Below are positions 6,837 to 16,695 of a DNA stretch of 64,000 nucleotides, piece by piece. The position numbers and the translations under genes are program-made. Each line of letters starts with the position of its first letter. Within the stretch, counting starts at the first letter, position 1. Under the pieces are notes generated by a model. It was not told where the DNA came from. It was given only the letters and a program-made list of their open reading frames with translations, and did not search any database. The stretch is from Bacteroidales bacterium (GTDB lineage: Bacteria > Bacteroidota > Bacteroidia > Bacteroidales > F082), in contig JABFQW010000035.1 of NCBI GenBank assembly GCA_013141455.1, positions 1-64,000 of the forward strand, read 5' to 3'.

Positions 6837-9347
6837 TTAATTGTACGATTCGTCAATTTTTCCAAGGTGTTCCAAATGGCTTAACACCAATTTAATATCC
6901 CCATACGAAACATCATCGCCCAGCACATGCTTTGCGCTGCCTAAGCTCAGATCGCGCGTTTCGGTGAAATATTCGGTGATCAGGTCAATTTTATCCTTCG
7001 TCAAAAATTCATCTACGCTGAGGTGGCCCGATTTTACGAAAGCCGCCAGATGCCCGATGATGGTTGTTACGGCGAAATTTCGTTCCGTGGCAATTTCTTC
7101 CAGGGTTTTACCTGCTTTATACAGATCGAAACTGACTTGTTTCGTGTCTGCTTTTTGCGGTTTTTGTTCGGCAGGCTGTTCGCTTGCATCGATGGTCAAA
7201 CCCAGATTATTGCGGTTGTTGTAATCCGAAATCATTTCGAGGATGATACCGCCATACGCTGCTAATTTCTTCTTCCCGATGCCGTTTATTCGCTTCAGTT
7301 CGATCAGGTTGACCGGCAGTTCTTCACTGATGCCGTTCAATGCTTTCCAGGGTAAAATAAGATCGGGTCGCACATCCATTTCTTCAGCAAGGTTGTCGCG
7401 CCACTTTTTTAACAACCGGTACAAACTCAGGTTTTTCTGGTTGCCAAAACTTTCTTTGATTTCTTTTTTCTTCATCACCGGCATCTCAAGGGCCGACTTG
7501 GCACGGGTTTCGACATAAGCAGAAACAGAAAAACCGTTTTTTGAAACCAACAAACATTGCTGACGGATATAGAGTACCGAAAGCATTCGTTCCTGGGTAT
7601 CGTTCAACGATTTGCGGACAGCGGTATTGTCAGTAACAAAATCAATCTGGGCGAGTTGTATGGTTTCGGCCATTTTTGGATTGAAATACCCGACCGCTTT
7701 ACGGATGCGTTCCTGTAGGGCTTCGTTCTGTTCAACATCAGTTTGTTGCGAAGTAAACTGTGCTATTTGCCGGCGGAATTTTTCGCCAACTTCAACCACT
7801 TCGATCTTGTATTTCCGGATAAGTGCATCCATTAATGCCTGGGCTGAAGCATCCACGGCGCCGATGTTTTCGCTTACAATGCGGCTCAACGTAAACATCC
7901 TTTTCAGTTGGGGTTCGAAGTCAAAAAGTTCGTGTAGTAGCGATTGTTGATAACCGATTTTTGCATCTTCGAGACGCTGCGTATCGGGTGGGTTTTCCTG
8001 AATCTGGTGCACGAAATGATTCACACCGGCATCGTGTCGTATCGACCGCCGCAGGATGGGCGTACTTAATACCATGCCTTCGAGGGTTTTGCAACGGCTG
8101 AGTGCCACATACACCTGGCCGTGGGTGAATGAGGCATTGGCATCGATGATGGCTTTCTCAAAAGTGAGTCCCTGGCTTTTGTGGATAGTGATGGCCCAGG
8201 CGAGTTTCAACGGATATTGCGTGAATGACCCGATAACGGTTTCTTTGATCTCTTTGGTTTCCTCGTTTAAGGTATATCTGCAATTATTCCATTCCAACGG
8301 CATCACCTCAATTTCTTCTTCATCACCTTTGCATTGCACCTTGAGTAATTTATCGGAAATTTGAACCAATGTACCTATTTTCCCGTTGTAAAATGCTTTT
8401 GCCGGGTTCGGATCGTTTTTAACGAACATTACCTGTGCACCGGTTTTCAGCATGAGTTCATAATCAGTAGGGTAGGCATATTCCGGAAAATCGCCGGTCA
8501 CAGTGGCTTCGAACCGTTTTGGTTTTCCTTTTAGGGTTTCTAATTTCGCATCATTAATTTTCTGACTCTGGTAATTATGTGTGGTGAGGGTGATATAACC
8601 CTCGTCGTCAGCCGGATCAAATCCGGGTAAATACCGTTTATTCAGTTCAATGATGGCAGCATCATCCAGTTCATTTTCGCGCACCTTGTTGAGCATGGCG
8701 ATGAATTTTTCGTCCTGCTGCCTGAAAACTTCGGTGAGTTCGAGGCTGATATAATCGGTTTTTTTGAGCGCAAGGCTACTGTAGAAATATACTGAATCGT
8801 AATAAGGACGCAGCATCTCCCACTCCTCTTCTTTGGCCACTGGTGCCAATTGCTGCACATCGCCAATCATCAGTAACTGCACACCACCAAAGGGTAACGA
8901 ACGATAGCGGTAACGCCGCAACACGCTGTCGATGGCATCGAGCAAATCGGCACGCACCATACTTATTTCGTCAATAACCAACAGATCGAGACTTTTGATG
9001 ATATTGATCTTCTCGCGCGTCATTTTCTGGTAACGCGATGCAGTGCTTTTGTCGTTGTTTGCCGATAGCTGAAACCGACCCGAGCGGGCGATATCGGCTG
9101 CAAATTCTTCAGGAATCTGTGGTCCGAAAGGTAATTGAAAGAATGAATGAATGGTTACACCGCCGGCATTGATGGCTGCCACACCGGTTGGGGCAACGAT
9201 AACCATACGTTTGGCGGTTTTCAGACGCAACTGGTGCAAAAAAGTAGTTTTACCCGTTCCGGCTTTACCTGTCAGAAACAGGTGTTTATCGGTGAAATTA
9301 ACAAAGTCGAATGCGAGTTGTAGCTGGTCAGTTGAAATGAAATTCAT
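6837..9347 (-). CDS. PIF1-like superfamily 1B DNA helicase with C-terminal HRDC/HTH region
   Basis: 836 aa. Walker A GKAGTGKTT at residues 27-35, motif II DEIS (LLVIDEISMVRADLL), a GGVQLLMIGDVQQLAPV motif III and late motif HKSQGLTF with VYVALSRC (motif VI) define an SF1B PIF1/RecD-type helicase. After about residue 480 the chain departs from the motor. The segment LPVNLIELKRINGIGKKKLAAYG resembles an HRDC or helix-hairpin-helix DNA-binding domain. The last 100 residues (KAGKTLEEIATERNFAVTTI) look like the helix-turn-helix tail found in Bacteroidota PIF1 homologues. Likely roles are unwinding of stalled forks or G-quadruplexes; this is family knowledge. The gene stands alone, with flanking repeats on both sides. 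Confidence 0.92.
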   Translation of the reverse strand: MNFISTDQLQLAFDFVNFTDKHLFLTGKAGTGKTTFLHQLRLKTAKRMVIVAPTGVAAINAGGVTIHSFFQLPFGPQIPEEFAADIARSGRFQLSANNDKSTASRYQKMTREKINIIKSLDLLVIDEISMVRADLLDAIDSVLRRYRYRSLPFGGVQLLMIGDVQQLAPVAKEEEWEMLRPYYDSVYFYSSLALKKTDYISLELTEVFRQQDEKFIAMLNKVRENELDDAAIIELNKRYLPGFDPADDEGYITLTTHNYQSQKINDAKLETLKGKPKRFEATVTGDFPEYAYPTDYELMLKTGAQVMFVKNDPNPAKAFYNGKIGTLVQISDKLLKVQCKGDEEEIEVMPLEWNNCRYTLNEETKEIKETVIGSFTQYPLKLAWAITIHKSQGLTFEKAIIDANASFTHGQVYVALSRCKTLEGMVLSTPILRRSIRHDAGVNHFVHQIQENPPDTQRLEDAKIGYQQSLLHELFDFEPQLKRMFTLSRIVSENIGAVDASAQALMDALIRKYKIEVVEVGEKFRRQIAQFTSQQTDVEQNEALQERIRKAVGYFNPKMAETIQLAQIDFVTDNTAVRKSLNDTQERMLSVLYIRQQCLLVSKNGFSVSAYVETRAKSALEMPVMKKKEIKESFGNQKNLSLYRLLKKWRDNLAEEMDVRPDLILPWKALNGISEELPVNLIELKRINGIGKKKLAAYGGIILEMISDYNNRNNLGLTIDASEQPAEQKPQKADTKQVSFDLYKAGKTLEEIATERNFAVTTIIGHLAAFVKSGHLSVDEFLTKDKIDLITEYFTETRDLSLGSAKHVLGDDVSYGDIKLVLSHLEHLGKIDESYN

Positions 9348-9424
9348 TGCAGATTTTGTTGCTGAAACCGGACTAAATTAGTAAAAAAGTTAATGAAATT
9401 ATAAAGTCTATTGTGTATAAACCT

Positions 9425-9473
9425 AACTTTGAACTTTGAATTTTGAACTTTAAACTTTAAACTTTAAACTTTA
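9425..9473. repeat. Seven tandem 7-bp units (aactttR) downstream of the FG-GAP gene
   Basis: Units read aactttg, aactttg, aattttg, then four copies of aacttta, without interruption. They lie between the helicase start and the stop of the FG-GAP protein gene. The heptamer period and the G to A drift along the array are directly visible. Confidence 0.85.
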
Positions 9474-9480
9474 TCCTTCC

Positions 9481-10995
9481 TTACCAATTGATATAGTGTA
9501 TCTTAAATTCATCGTTGGTGTATCCACCTATCACTTGTAACCGTCCTTCTTCGGCATCTTTTACACTGGTAAAGGCATTTGAGGTACGGTGACCACGGTC
9601 GGACCAGGGCCAGCCAGGAAATTTCTCAAGCAAAATTTCATTAAATTTATAGGTTAGGTTGAAATCATCTTTCTCCTGATGGATATTGCTGATCAGCATA
9701 TTGTACGATTTAACACCTTTACCTTCGATATCGCAGAAACAGGATGAGAAAACAAAATAGTAATAAGGTCCGCGGCTGTAATCAACAATAGGTGATTCGA
9801 TAAAAATATCCATGTCATCCTCCTGATGGTCTATTTCAGGGTTCAGGTTATTCCGGTAAATGTTGCCGATCAGGTTATAACAAACATCAATACCTGTTAC
9901 AAACAAGTCGAAATCACCATCGCCATCGTAATCGCCCCAACGTGCAACACCATTCGAAACGCCTGTCAATCCGGCCATATAATCGATGAAACCAACATTT
10001 TTTCTATTTTCAAATACTAAGGTGTAAGGTCGTTCCAGACTTTCGCCTGTGATCACGAAATCAGGATCGCCATCGGCATCGAAATCGCTTACATCAATCT
10101 TCGAATTCATCAGTTGCCGCATGCCACTCTCGCGTTGCTCATCGAATTGCATGTCTTTGTATGCCCGAAAAACATGCGTATATGGCATTCCCGATGCCGT
10201 TGAACCACTCACAACAAAATCGGTCATATTGTCGAGGTTATAGTCGAGCCAGGCGCCGTCGCTATGTTTCAGACCGGGGAACATTTGTGGAAGCAATTTA
10301 TAGGCATTATTCTGGTAAATATAAATACGTGTTATTGGTCCGGTTGCCGAAAGACCGGTGATCAGAATGTCGGGATAGCCATCGCGGTTGGCATCGCCCC
10401 AGCGCGCACTGCCAAACTGAATGCCTGGAAGGTTGATGTCGCTCTCCGTCAGCTTTCCTTCAACATTTTCAAATATCCGGGTAAAAATCATTTTGTTGTT
10501 GTCGCTACCTGCGATCAATACATCCATATCTTCATCCTTATCAAAATCACCAAACTCGACTGAACCATCAACTAATCCGGGGATATTCGATTGAATACGA
10601 ATAAACGTGCCATTGCTTTGCTGAATGAAAACGCCTGCAACGGGTTTGTTTCCAATGCCCAAACCAGTAATAACAACATCCTGTAGTCCGTCTTTGTTAA
10701 AATCAGCTACGTCCATATCGCCACGACTGAATGGGGGCAGACTTACGTTCGACAACGCGAATTGATCTGTGCCCGATTGCTTGTAAAGGTTTGTTTTTGG
10801 TTGCATTTTGGTATGAACCAATTCACCACTGTGAATCAGATCTAATTTCGACTGACGTGAAATCCAAACGGCAGCTGAATTAGCAAGACCCTGTGGTTGT
10901 TTATTGATTTCAGTAAAAACCTGCGCTTGTAATACCAACACCAGCAAGTTGAAGGCGAGAAATAAAAATATGCGACTTGATAACAATTTTGTCAC
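9481..10995 (-). CDS. Secreted FG-GAP/VCBS repeat protein
   Basis: 504 aa beginning at GTG 10995, the only start that keeps the hydrophobic signal peptide (SRIFLFLAFNLLVLVLQAQ). Six Ca2+-binding type repeats with the D-x-[DN]-x-D-x-x-x-D pattern are seen: DFNKDGLQD, DFDKDEDMD, DANRDGYPD, DYNLDNMTD, DFDADGDPD and DYDGDGDFD. They predict an integrin-like beta-propeller over about residues 85-380. The C-terminal 120 residues are not recognised and lack a clear T9SS sorting signature. Such proteins are extracellular and often adhesive, but no ligand can be named. The gene starts 9 bp after the hybrid kinase gene, so the two are probably cotranscribed. Confidence 0.85.
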   Translation of the reverse strand: MTKLLSSRIFLFLAFNLLVLVLQAQVFTEINKQPQGLANSAAVWISRQSKLDLIHSGELVHTKMQPKTNLYKQSGTDQFALSNVSLPPFSRGDMDVADFNKDGLQDVVITGLGIGNKPVAGVFIQQSNGTFIRIQSNIPGLVDGSVEFGDFDKDEDMDVLIAGSDNNKMIFTRIFENVEGKLTESDINLPGIQFGSARWGDANRDGYPDILITGLSATGPITRIYIYQNNAYKLLPQMFPGLKHSDGAWLDYNLDNMTDFVVSGSTASGMPYTHVFRAYKDMQFDEQRESGMRQLMNSKIDVSDFDADGDPDFVITGESLERPYTLVFENRKNVGFIDYMAGLTGVSNGVARWGDYDGDGDFDLFVTGIDVCYNLIGNIYRNNLNPEIDHQEDDMDIFIESPIVDYSRGPYYYFVFSSCFCDIEGKGVKSYNMLISNIHQEKDDFNLTYKFNEILLEKFPGWPWSDRGHRTSNAFTSVKDAEEGRLQVIGGYTNDEFKIHYINW

Positions 10996-11004
10996 GTTAG
11001 CGAA

Positions 11005-13803
11005 TTAATGTTTCTCAAAATTAAATATATTTTTGAATGTAGCGCTTAACGATTCAATATTGAATGGCTTGCTTACGAAACCATCGAATCCCATATCGAG
11101 ATATTTTTGATCTTCGCCTAATATTGAGAATGCTGTAACTGCAACAACGGGAATGTGATTGTCAATCTCTCTGACTTTTTTCATTGCTGTAATACCATCC
11201 ATCTCAGGCATTTGTATATCCATCAGAATCAGGTCAACCTTTGTTTTAGATACAATGTCTAAGGCGATAAATCCATTGGAGGCAAACATTACATTGCAAT
11301 CCAAACGCCTGATCATTAAACCGGCCAACTGAAGATTCGTTTCGATATCCTCAACAATAAGTATCGTTTTACCGATAAAACCGGAATTGTCATTTTGTTC
11401 TTTTATCTGCGCTAAGGTATCCTTTCCGTATTGCTCGGGATCGGCGGGCAGCGTGAAATAAAATACTGTGCCGGAGCCTTCAACCGATTCAACCCAAATT
11501 TTTCCACCCAGCAAATGGGTAAGGTTACGGGTTATGGCTAAGCCTAAGCCTGTTCCCCCATAAAGCCGTGTGTGTGAATCATCTGCCTGTCTGAATCGCT
11601 CGAAAACAACATCCAATTTTGATGCCGGAATACCGATTCCCGAATCACGTACATAAAATTCGTAGCGATCGCCAATGTGAATAACACCAAACTCTACCTC
11701 TCCCGAATGGGTAAATTTTACCGCATTACTTAATAAGTTGGTCATGATTTGCTGAAGCCGCAACCGGTCAGTGGTAATCATGGCATTTTCGATGGCGGCG
11801 CGGTGATTAAAAATGAGTTTCACACCATTGCGTTCGCTTTGATCGAGTTGTTGTCTGAATGTGTTAAATGATTCGTCGAGCACACTAACAACCTGAAATG
11901 TAGTGGCCTGAATTTTTAATTCGCCGGCTTCAATTTTCGAAATATCGATGATATCGTTAATCAGATTGAGCAAAAGTTTACCGCTCGATTTGATCATATT
12001 GATAAATTCGGTTTTTTCCTCCTCATCGTATTCATTTGACGAAAGCAGGTCGGAGAAACCGAGAATGGCATTCATAGGTGTCCTGATCTCGTGCGACATA
12101 TTTGCCAGAAAGGCCGACTTGAGTTTATCTGATTCTTCCGCCTTGTTTTTCGATCGGATTAATTCGAACTCGAACTCTTTTTGGGAAGTGATATTATCGA
12201 TCACAGCAACAAAACCGATGAATATTTTCTCATTGAAGATTGGAGCCACTTTCAAATAAAACCAGTTAATCACTTCATCGCGTATCATCCTGAACGAAAA
12301 CTCCCTCACCTGATGATCATCCTGATGGATGCTGTTCCAGAAATTAATTGCTTCGCTGCGGTCATCAAAAAAGATATTACTCAGCCATTTACCCTCTAAA
12401 AATTGCGACTCAACGATTCCGGTTATTTCGAGCAGGCGGTTGTTCATAAAAACAATTTGTCCTTTTTCGTTTGTTACCGCAATGCCCGAAGGCGAGGTAT
12501 CGGAAATGGTTTTAAATTTTTCTTCACTTTGCCTGAGCGAATTCAGAGCAACTTCACGTGCCAGTATCTGTTCGCTTAATGCCGTAGTACGTTCATTCAC
12601 ACGCTCCTCGAGTGATAGATTGACAAGTGCAAGATTCTGGTTCATCTTCCTGTCTTTCAGATATCTCCAGATGGCAAGCAGGGCAATAAAAATCAGGCAT
12701 GCACTAATAAACAGAAACACAAATAGTTTCAAACGCATGTCTTGTTCCTTCACTTTCAGACGAAGGATTTCGTTGTCGGCATCTAATTTATTCGTTTCAT
12801 ACCTCACCCTTATTTCTGACATCTCATAAAATTTGCGTTCATTTAAGAGTGAGTCTTTAATACCATAAGCCTTGTTTGTGAAATGAAGCGCTTCTTTATA
12901 AAGGTTCTTTTTTTCAAGAATTTTACTCTGAAGGTCATAATTTGTTTGAAGCAAACCGAAGTTTTTTTGAATTAGCGCCAGACTTTCAGCCTTTTTCAGG
13001 AAGTCGTAGGCCATATCCAGCGCATCGAATAAATAATAGACTTCAGCTTTTCGGTTGTAAATCAGGGCTAAACCATAATCAGCCTTTTCGTTGGTATATA
13101 TCTCCTGCGCCATATTCAGGTATTCGAGGGCGTCATCAAACTGGTTAAGTTTAACCATGGCATCGCCCATATTGCCATAAATATTAGCCATTTCAAGGGT
13201 CTCATTCTTTTTTTTACGAAGTTCAATGGCGTTATGAAAATACTTAAGGGCTTGTTTTTGATCGTTCATCCTGATCAGCGACATCCCAATGGCATTGTAC
13301 GAATAAGCGATCTGCGATTTATCTTTGAGTTCTTCTTTGATTGCAAGTGATTTATAATGGTATGTCAAAGCATCTTCAAATTCATTGATGCCATAGTAAA
13401 CATTACCGATATTGGCATAGGTAAATGCAATCCCCATGCTGTCGTTGAGTTTCTCGAATATTTTTAGCGCTTCGAAATGTAGCATTAACGAATTTTCGTA
13501 AATACTGAGTTTACGGTAGCAAACCGCTTCTTCATTTAGGAGTTTGGCTTTAAATTCTTCACTGCCTATCTGGTCGGCAAGTTTTATGGCCTCACGCGCT
13601 ATATCTATACCGTGAGCCGGGTTAAGGTTATTTAGCGATATGATCAATTGATTGTAAACATCAAGCTTTTCGAGGCCGGTTTTGGTCTCCAAAAGTTTTG
13701 TTAAACTATCGCTATGTAGTTTGCTATCGCCTAAAACCTGAAAAGGTATTAAAAAGGACAATAACAACATATTGACAAACAGAAGCATCAGCTTGCTTCG
13801 CAT
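11005..13803 (-). CDS. TPR-PAS hybrid sensor histidine kinase with receiver domain
   Basis: 932 aa. In order: signal peptide (1-25), tetratricopeptide repeats in the periplasm (about 50-330), one membrane helix (about 356-375), a coiled coil, a PAS domain (about 425-540), a HisKA domain with the phosphoacceptor His near 571 in SHEIRTP, a HATPase domain (DSGIGIP, GGTGLGLAI) and a C-terminal receiver with the phospho-Asp near 862 in LMDIQMPEMDG. It should autophosphorylate on His and pass phosphate to its own receiver. There is no DNA-binding output domain, so a phosphorelay partner is expected; the stand-alone receiver gene 80 bp upstream is the obvious candidate. An exact TAnnTTTG box precedes the ATG. 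Confidence 0.94.
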   Translation of the reverse strand: MRSKLMLLFVNMLLLSFLIPFQVLGDSKLHSDSLTKLLETKTGLEKLDVYNQLIISLNNLNPAHGIDIAREAIKLADQIGSEEFKAKLLNEEAVCYRKLSIYENSLMLHFEALKIFEKLNDSMGIAFTYANIGNVYYGINEFEDALTYHYKSLAIKEELKDKSQIAYSYNAIGMSLIRMNDQKQALKYFHNAIELRKKKNETLEMANIYGNMGDAMVKLNQFDDALEYLNMAQEIYTNEKADYGLALIYNRKAEVYYLFDALDMAYDFLKKAESLALIQKNFGLLQTNYDLQSKILEKKNLYKEALHFTNKAYGIKDSLLNERKFYEMSEIRVRYETNKLDADNEILRLKVKEQDMRLKLFVFLFISACLIFIALLAIWRYLKDRKMNQNLALVNLSLEERVNERTTALSEQILAREVALNSLRQSEEKFKTISDTSPSGIAVTNEKGQIVFMNNRLLEITGIVESQFLEGKWLSNIFFDDRSEAINFWNSIHQDDHQVREFSFRMIRDEVINWFYLKVAPIFNEKIFIGFVAVIDNITSQKEFEFELIRSKNKAEESDKLKSAFLANMSHEIRTPMNAILGFSDLLSSNEYDEEEKTEFINMIKSSGKLLLNLINDIIDISKIEAGELKIQATTFQVVSVLDESFNTFRQQLDQSERNGVKLIFNHRAAIENAMITTDRLRLQQIMTNLLSNAVKFTHSGEVEFGVIHIGDRYEFYVRDSGIGIPASKLDVVFERFRQADDSHTRLYGGTGLGLAITRNLTHLLGGKIWVESVEGSGTVFYFTLPADPEQYGKDTLAQIKEQNDNSGFIGKTILIVEDIETNLQLAGLMIRRLDCNVMFASNGFIALDIVSKTKVDLILMDIQMPEMDGITAMKKVREIDNHIPVVAVTAFSILGEDQKYLDMGFDGFVSKPFNIESLSATFKNIFNFEKH

Positions 13804-13839
13804 ACGATTGATAAATTAAAAGTCGGAACTTGTAATTGA

Positions 13840-13847
13840 CAAAGATA
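13840..13847 (-). promoter_or_regulatory. Candidate -7 box TATCTTTG for the hybrid kinase gene
   Basis: Exact TAnnTTTG match on the minus strand, 36 bp upstream of the kinase ATG at 13803 and within the short gap to the receiver gene. It suggests the kinase can be transcribed independently of the upstream receiver gene. Confidence 0.5.
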
Positions 13848-13883
13848 AGTAAAACTATTGTAGTACTCGAAATCAATTAATTA

Positions 13884-14294
13884 TCAGAGAAATTTTGTAA
13901 TTTCTTCGATAAGTGTTTTAGGAACAATCGGTTTTGAAATATAAGCGTCAAATGGGGCGTTGGCCCGGTCGAAAAGAGGTGAATCGGTATAGGTACTCTG
14001 CGATAAAACGGGTAAATCGGCACGTGTCATTTTTATTTTTAACGTGGTCTCAAACCCATCCATAATGGGCATATTATAATCCATCAGTACCAGATCAATT
14101 TTTGGGTCGGTGGATACAAGTTCCAAAGCGGTGAAACCGTCTTCGGCCCAGATAATCTTTGCTCCGGTTCGAAAAAGCATGGCTTTGATAAGTAAATAGT
14201 TTACTTTGACATCGTCAACAACTAAAATTGTTTTGTCGACAAAAACATCATCCAACAGGATTAATTCCTTGTTACTATCTTCGTTCGTTTTCAT
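13884..14294 (-). CDS. Stand-alone response-regulator receiver protein
   Basis: 136 aa from ATG 14294; a TTG five codons upstream is possible but less likely. It is a single CheY-like receiver: acidic pair VVDD near residues 27-28, phospho-Asp D72 in LMDYNMPIMDG, and Lys in ISKPI. The switch Thr/Ser is in QSTYTDS. There is no output domain. The N-terminal 20 residues are acidic and not part of the fold. It lies 80 bp upstream of the hybrid kinase on the same strand and probably accepts phosphate from it or relays to an unlinked phosphotransferase; the pairing is inferred from position only. Confidence 0.88.
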   Translation of the reverse strand: MKTNEDSNKELILLDDVFVDKTILVVDDVKVNYLLIKAMLFRTGAKIIWAEDGFTALELVSTDPKIDLVLMDYNMPIMDGFETTLKIKMTRADLPVLSQSTYTDSPLFDRANAPFDAYISKPIVPKTLIEEITKFL

Positions 14295-14453
14295 TGTTTT
14301 GTCATTCAATATTTCGTTTTACGTAATACGATAAACGTGCCATTGAATTAAACATCACAATATCAAATAAATACATAATAATAGGGAGATCAAAATAATC
14401 CTATATTGGTCAATAAATCTCAATATGGGAAAAATGAAATCTTTGAAAAAATA

Positions 14454-16589
14454 TCAGAGATTTTCGTCAAAGTAAGTGGTGATTTTTTTTATGAGATGAG
14501 CCCTGTCTTTGCCCCTTACGTTGTGCTCATGGCCGGGATAGACGAAGTAATCTACCAAAACCCCATCATCGACACATTGCTTGAGAAACGACAGGCTATT
14601 TTGCCAAACCACTGTTCTGTCTTCGGTGTCGTGAATGATCAATAGCTTGCCTTTCAGGTTTTTGGCCTGAGGTAGTAAACTGGCATTGGCATAGCCTTCA
14701 GGATTTGTTTGTGGTGTATCCATATACCGCTCACCATACATCACTTCGTAAAATTTCCAATCGATCACAGGACCGCCAGCTACCGCGACTTTAAATATTT
14801 CGGGATGTTGAAGCTTTAATGTCATTGCCAAAAATCCTCCGTAACTCCATCCATCAACACCAATTCGGGTAGCATCAACATATTCGAGCGTTTTAAGGTA
14901 ACTGATCCCGCTTAGCTGGTCATCAATCTCCACTTTGCCCACATTCCGGAAGATTGCCTGTTCAAATTCTTTGCCTCGGTTGGTCGAACCCCGGTTATCT
15001 AAGGTGAATACGATATAACCTTTTTGTGCAAGATAGTTGAGGTAATTATTGGCCCCGCCAAGCCAGCTATCAGTTACCAACTGCGCATGTGGCCCGCCAT
15101 ACACATATACGATAACCGGATATTTCTTCGTCTGATCAAAATCAACCGGTTTGATCATACGGCAATACAGATCGGTTCCATCAGAAGCTTTTATCGAAAA
15201 AACAGAGGTTTCACCCAATGTATAGTCTTTCAATAAATTGCCTTCCGATTTAATGATGCGTGCATTGTTGGTTTTGGTCGTGATAAGTGAAATGCACCTC
15301 GGTGTATTCTTTGTGCTATAAATATCAATGATATATTTGCCCGATTTATTGAGCAGGCCACGATGAGTTCCCTGTTCCACGCTCACCTTTTCAATACTAT
15401 TTGTTTTCAGGTTTACTTTATAGATGTTTTGCGATAGGGGTGAATCAATCGTCCCGGTAAAATACAGCAGATTTTTATCTTGCTGAAAACCAACCAAATC
15501 CAATACAACCCATTCTCCCTTGGTATGTTGCCCGATGAGATTGCCTTTTGTATCGTATTCGTAGATGTGATTATAGCCATCGCGCTGGCTTTGCCAAATG
15601 AACCTGTCAGGCTTGCCGGGAATAAATTCCATCGGATTCATTGGTTCCACATATTTTTCATCTGTTTCCTGAAAAAGAACCGTTACAAGATTCCCGTTTG
15701 AGATATCATAAGCATTCAATGACAGATGATTCTGATCGTGGTTCAATAAACCAATATAGATGGTTTTGTTATCAGGATTCCAGGTAACGGAAGTAAGATA
15801 TTGTTCTGCCGGTTCGCCGGTTTTCATGAATACGGTACTTTTCGTTTCCAGATTATAAACCCCAAGCGTCACCTCATGACTTTTCTCACCGGCCATCGGA
15901 TAGGGCTCGTTTTTAACTTCTGCAATCCGGGCGTCGATATCAACAATCGGATAGTTGGCAACCATCCGTTCATCCATCCGGTAAAAAGCAATGCTGTTAC
16001 CATCGGGCGACCAGAATATGCCGCCATTGATGCCAAACTCGTTACGGTGAACGGTTTGACCACAAACGATCCCTTCAGGTTCGGTGGTGATTTGTGTATG
16101 TGATTGTCCATCAGCTACAAACAGATTGTTTTCAATGGTATAGGCAACCCGGAGTGAGGGTAGGGTAATCGAATGACTCTGAGCATTTTCCGGAAACTCA
16201 GTGATCTTCTGAACCTGTTTTGAGATGATGTTGAACGCAAAAAGTTTATTCGCGTTGAAATAATAGATTTGCGATGCATCTATCCAGTTTATTTGTGGAA
16301 TCCTTTGGAGCGTATCAAAATTATTGGTTCGCAAAATACTGTTCAATTCTTTGATTTTGAATAAGGTATCAGTCTCATTGGATATCGCTGAGTATCGCAT
16401 CACTTGTTGCTTATCCGAAAAAGTGAAATCATCCGTGTCAGCCATCCATTTCAACTGACCATAACCCGATGGGCTCAAGGCGGGGTTCAAACCAACGGCT
16501 TCTTCAGGAGTAAAAAACTTGTTCTGGGCAACAATCTCAGCCGATAATACAGTTAGCAATAGGCTGATAATGAGTAAATACCTGTTCAT
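14454..16589 (-). CDS. Dipeptidyl peptidase IV-like serine peptidase (S9 family)
   Basis: 711 aa with a signal peptide (MNRYLLIISLLLTVLSAEIVAQ). An N-terminal beta-propeller (DPPIV_N, about 30-460) is followed by an alpha/beta hydrolase domain. The catalytic triad can be placed: Ser582 in GWSYGGF, Asp657 in HDTEDR and His689 in YPGHEHNV. This is the DPP IV order and spacing. The double-Glu substrate anchor is probably in the propeller (MDERMVANYP region uncertain). Such enzymes remove Xaa-Pro dipeptides from peptides in the periplasm of Bacteroidota. The length is normal for the family. It lies alone between the receiver gene and the prenylglyceryl phosphate synthase gene. Confidence 0.93.
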   Translation of the reverse strand: MNRYLLIISLLLTVLSAEIVAQNKFFTPEEAVGLNPALSPSGYGQLKWMADTDDFTFSDKQQVMRYSAISNETDTLFKIKELNSILRTNNFDTLQRIPQINWIDASQIYYFNANKLFAFNIISKQVQKITEFPENAQSHSITLPSLRVAYTIENNLFVADGQSHTQITTEPEGIVCGQTVHRNEFGINGGIFWSPDGNSIAFYRMDERMVANYPIVDIDARIAEVKNEPYPMAGEKSHEVTLGVYNLETKSTVFMKTGEPAEQYLTSVTWNPDNKTIYIGLLNHDQNHLSLNAYDISNGNLVTVLFQETDEKYVEPMNPMEFIPGKPDRFIWQSQRDGYNHIYEYDTKGNLIGQHTKGEWVVLDLVGFQQDKNLLYFTGTIDSPLSQNIYKVNLKTNSIEKVSVEQGTHRGLLNKSGKYIIDIYSTKNTPRCISLITTKTNNARIIKSEGNLLKDYTLGETSVFSIKASDGTDLYCRMIKPVDFDQTKKYPVIVYVYGGPHAQLVTDSWLGGANNYLNYLAQKGYIVFTLDNRGSTNRGKEFEQAIFRNVGKVEIDDQLSGISYLKTLEYVDATRIGVDGWSYGGFLAMTLKLQHPEIFKVAVAGGPVIDWKFYEVMYGERYMDTPQTNPEGYANASLLPQAKNLKGKLLIIHDTEDRTVVWQNSLSFLKQCVDDGVLVDYFVYPGHEHNVRGKDRAHLIKKITTYFDENL

Positions 16590-16695
16590 TTTTACTTAAT
16601 TTATACGTTCATTTTTTTATTTGTAAAACCACGGTCAGCAGTTTAAGGATGATTGTCAATGATTGACAGGCAATAGATTCCTTTCAATACCTGTT

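Noticed and set aside
9425-9473. CRISPR array
   Set aside because: Units of 7 bp follow each other without spacers.
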